From positions 131,501 through 195,500 of the forward strand of contig JAXCGZ010015129.1 of NCBI GenBank assembly GCA_037179515.1: DNA of 64,000 nucleotides. The letters run 5' to 3'. The notes beneath the pieces are model-generated. The model was not told where the DNA came from. It saw nothing but the letters and a program-made list of their open reading frames with translations, and did no database searches. This document shows positions 61,251 through 64,000 of the stretch, in pieces. The position numbers and the translations under genes were made by a program. Origin of the DNA: Halocaridina rubra (taxonomy: Eukaryota > Arthropoda > Malacostraca > Decapoda > Atyidae). Positions within the stretch are counted from its first letter, which is position 1; each line of letters opens with the position of its first letter.

Positions 61251-62554
61251 ATTCATCAATGACAAATAGCTGAAAGAAAATCGTTGAAGATGAAAAAATT
61301 AATTAATTATGACCTCTGTGGTTCTGAAGCCATCAACTTCCACAGTGCGCTACAACGTGCTGGGGAGACAGCTTTAACTTTGGATGACGTTCATAAATGG
61401 CTAGATCAAAATAATTGTGATTCAAGATACCAGATACTTTCAAATGCAGTAACTGTGGTGGAGGGGGTTAATGTGAATTTGCCAAAATTATTGGAGGTGC
61501 GTATATGTATGGACACTGTACTACAATATGTGGAAAATACAAACAATAAAGAAGTCATTGCTCAATATGCAAGTTTCCGCATTCTTTGTGAAGATGTTAT
61601 TAGAAAGCAGTATAAAACTGGGGAAACAGCTCAAAATTAACTCCAGCCTCAACTGACCAGCCAAAACCTGGTACATCTGAAGCCTTACCTGAGCAGCCAA
61701 CGCCTGGTACATTTGGTATACAATTATTTTCACCACCACATCAGTTAAGCTGGTATGCTCTGATGACTCAAAAAAGTTTTTGAGCCCCCCATTACTACAA
61801 TCACCGCATATCAAGAATATATCATCACCATCTATAGTACAGGTATATCTGATTTATTTTAATACAGTACTGCATTCTATTTTATTTTATTATACTGTTT
61901 TTATATTTTAGATTTACTTATCATTTTCACATTGGATGTTGTGCATGGTGCAGTGATACCAGGGGGTACAGTATTCCTATTGTTTTCATAATGTGAGTGT
62001 TGATATTAGCCAATAAAGACCCCCCTTACCAGAAACTACAAACAATTCAATTTAACGGATCGAGGTCTCCCCTATTAGTCTGTTAAATCAAGGGTCGTGT
62101 GTACATATATAATGGCCACATTCCCTCTTAAGAAGGTGGCTGAGTCAAGACATATATTCACCAAAAGCTAACATACCTAAATCACTTCTCTTAGCTCCTT
62201 GGGGTTAAAGGGTTGCCACAATTCCCCCCAACCCATCCTGATTGAGTCACCCACAAAAGATGAGTAAAGTGTAACATTTATAAAGAAAAAGTTGGCAAGG
62301 AAAAAATATGCAAATTTGTAAAAGAGAATATACATAGATATCAATGCGGAGTAAAATAGGTAAACAAAAAAAATTTAAACCATCCTGGTAATAGAGCAAA
62401 TGATTACAGTATAGCAGTTAAATGCAAACAAAAGCTTTAAATAAAATATGCTTATAATGTGGCAGATCCTGATGCATCTTATCTTCTAATAATAGGCATG
62501 AAAGTGCCTTCATATAAACCTTCCTTTGAACAAGATTATTAAAAAGGAATGCTA

Positions 62555-62725
62555 AAGTGGTAGCACAGTGGTTAAAGCACTTGACTCGGGAAGTGACAAA
62601 TATGGCCTACTGCGGGCATTATAAAGAGCTTCATGCAACCTTGATACCTCAGCTCCAAGCTGTCTGTATCCACACCCATTTGAATGGGGATTAATACTAG
62701 TATATAAAATGTCAAATTGCACAGA
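62555..62725 (+). mobile_element. tRNA-derived SINE
   Basis: A-box-like GTGGTTAAAGCACTTGACTC, then CTCAGCTCCAAGCTGTCTGT and AATGGGGATTAATACTAG. Confidence 0.7.
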
Positions 62726-62904
62726 ATGGTTAGTGGTGATGATACCTTGATTTTTTCTTATATAAAATATACTAGCGAATGAGTTTGGGAAACAAATCTC
62801 TAAAATAAGTCGAGTAAATAAATGACAATCCTTAGTGTTCAAAAATACTTTGGCCACTAATTTAATACTAGCATCAAAATTTTAGATGCATCACCAAAAT
62901 TCAG

Positions 62905-63240
62905 CAACCTTCTTATTTGATCTGCTCTTGCTGTCAGAGTGAAAGGGCAAATGACTTGATGTCTAATAAACTAAACATCCAATGGGAAGTCAAATGAAGA
63001 AAAACATTATCTGTCAGAAAAAAAGGGCAAATGTCCAAGTGTATCAGATACCTTCTTTTCTGATCTCTCCTTGCTATTATAGAAAGTGCAAGGGCAAATG
63101 ACCTGGGATATCATAATATAACCAGCCATAGGGAAGTCCAGTGAAGGAAATGCTAAGCCGTAAGAGAATAAGAAAGGGCAAATGTTTTGGTGTATCATAA
63201 AATAATCAGCTGCTGGGAAGTCCAATAAAGAATAATGAGA
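62905..63240. repeat. Tandem repeat, two units of about 142 bp
   Basis: The blocks CCTTCTTNTNTGATCTSYNC, AAGGGCAAATGAC and GGGAAGTCCARTGAAG recur at about 62909 and 63051. Each unit also contains a diverged second AAAGGGCAAATG copy. Confidence 0.65.
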
Positions 63241-63304
63241 ATGCCAATATTTTGCAGCCTGTGAGCTTAATTAACTACAAGGTTGAACAATGGAAACTCA
63301 AATC

Positions 63305-64000
63305 TACCCAGGGGGTCATTGGTTTACGATGTTTTTGACTTACGATGTTTCATGTTTACGATGCATCTCCCATAATTTACTAATAAATCTTTTTTTCAAC
63401 CTATGCGGTTTGTGTCATAAATACGAACTTCGCACGTGGAACAGTTTGTTGAGCGTGGCAGAAGAATACTTGGTCACATGGTATAGTTGCGTACTTATGT
63501 ATCAAATTAATATTTTTTATTTATTTGTTTATATATTGGGTTATGTGAAGGACCTAGTTTGAAAATATTAAAAAAATTACCAAAAACATGTACACAGTCG
63601 TAAATACGAACTTTTCACCCGGAACAGTTTGTTGTCTGGTGGAAGAATATTTCTTTTCACGCAGCATTAGACTGAGGAAGACACGTCAATCAGTTTCCGC
63701 TCATAAGCCATCTTGTTATAGTGCTTATTCACTCTTTGGTTTGTTTGGTTTTTGACCTGTATTATGCCTCCCAAGTGTATAGTAGATTCTCCAGATGGCA
63801 GTGCTTCAGAGAAAAGGAAAGCCATTACCATGGAAGTGAACTTAGAGATAGTGAAATGCTTGGAAAAGGAAGAAACTGCTACCAACATTGGCAGATTACT
63901 GGGGTTAAGCCGCTCAACCATGGTGATGTTTATCAAGGAGAAAGATCCCATCCTTGAACATGTGAAAGGTTCTGCTCCTAAGAAGTCCACTGTGATTACT
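63305..64000 (+). mobile_element. Second Tigger family, 5' part (runs off window)
   Basis: It starts GGGGGTCATTGGTTTACGAT. The untranslated region (ATGCATCTCCCATAATTTAC and two GGAACAGTTTGTTG blocks) matches 45975-46960. Confidence 0.72.
63764..64000 (+). CDS. Tigger transposase N-terminus (open at window edge)
   Basis: ATG at 63764, then 79 codons without a stop to the window end: MPPKCIVDSPDGSASEKRK, then KRKAITMEVNLEIVKCLEKE and TNIGRLLGLSRSTMVMFIKE, a helix-turn-helix (psq/CENP-B N-terminal type). It binds the element's ends in the Tigger family. The catalytic domain lies beyond the window, so integrity is unknown. Confidence 0.75.
   Translation, partial: MPPKCIVDSPDGSASEKRKAITMEVNLEIVKCLEKEETATNIGRLLGLSRSTMVMFIKEKDPILEHVKGSAPKKSTVIT

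Larger units (their letters stand above)
59638..61640 (+). pseudogene. Jerky/Tigger transposase, multiply broken
   Basis: An ATG-led start is near 59638. The helix-turn-helix is split by the Jockey insertion; beyond it reads KLAHGVSMKRMCEEYGVKL, the usual KL-GxSVKxLCxEYGV block. The catalytic region has YDANETGLFW (near 60440), in which the first Asp of the usual DETGLFW is Asn, and AILLLDNMPSHHSAEKL with the second Asp, then ITSTIQGVIKCMEE, where the usual PMDQG third Asp is lost. After the CR1-like insertion the C-terminus continues at 61284-61640. Several nonsense codons lie between 60100 and 60430. It is dead. Confidence 0.78.
59208..62101 (+). mobile_element. Jerky/Tigger-like DNA transposon with two nested LINE pieces
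   Basis: Inverted ends: left CAACCCTTGATTGTACAGAC (59212) and right, reverse-complemented, CGACCCTTGATTTAACAGAC (to 62097), 17 of 20 matching, each a few bases inside a TA. Between them is a broken Jerky/CENP-B-type transposase interrupted by a Jockey fragment (59690-59985) and a CR1-like fragment (61015-61250). Confidence 0.8.
62104..63304. other. Non-coding flank with SINE and short tandem repeat
   Basis: Apart from the SINE (62555-62725) and the tandem repeat (62905-63240), no gene was recognised. Confidence 0.5.

Overview
The window is eukaryotic genomic DNA: spliced host exons, TE-filled introns and long (TA)n/(TATG)n microsatellites. The mix of CR1/L2-like, Jockey-like, RTE, Ty3/Gypsy, Tigger/pogo and tRNA-derived SINE copies, with heavy simple repeats, suggests an arthropod, most likely a decapod crustacean; that identification is inference. 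No bacterial, CRISPR or rRNA features were seen.

Two host genes are recognisable, arranged tail to tail. The last four coding exons of a PYROXD2 homologue (FAD-dependent oxidoreductase) lie on the + strand at 9671-9827, 21115-21268, 29762-29869 and 31398-31577. Two exons of an actin maturation protease (ACTMAP, formerly C19orf54/UPF0692) lie on the - strand at 50031-50273 and 34089-34761. The 5' exons of both genes were not found. Most of the remaining sequence is transposon, in these introns or in flanking DNA.

1-9.5 kb holds copies of one CR1/L2-like LINE in both orientations, separated by (TA)n. Copy B (5.1-8.9 kb) has an unbroken ORF2. The first large PYROXD2 intron holds an RTE LINE (11.1-12.4 kb) and a decayed Ty3/Gypsy element with 428-bp LTRs (15.35-20.72 kb). 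The second holds another LTR element (21.64-29.12 kb) whose 5' LTR is split by a CR1-like copy. The last small intron is a SINE cluster.

35.5-41.3 kb, inside the large ACTMAP intron, is a Jockey-like LINE interrupted by a second, opposite-strand copy of its own family with a 9-bp target-site duplication, and by a short 5'UTR-3'UTR derivative. 42-48 kb is a Tigger complex: a miniature element, a frameshifted transposase, subterminal tandem repeats, and a second Tigger family with a minisatellite. 50.5-58.9 kb has more Tigger ends in (TA)n, a CR1-like copy with a second intact ORF2 (52.7-56.05 kb), and a chain of three 5'-truncated CR1-like copies joined by (TATG)n. 59.2-62.1 kb is a Jerky/Tigger-like transposon carrying two nested LINE fragments. 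The window ends in the 5' part of another Tigger transposase gene.

The best candidate for new biology is the CR1/L2-like family. ORF2 has no early AUG. It opens by a -1 shift from ORF1 beside a conserved A AAT TTT heptamer. Its 3' end has a conserved hairpin plus 14-bp terminal repeats. Many copies sit in (TA)n/(TATG)n with microsatellite at both ends.
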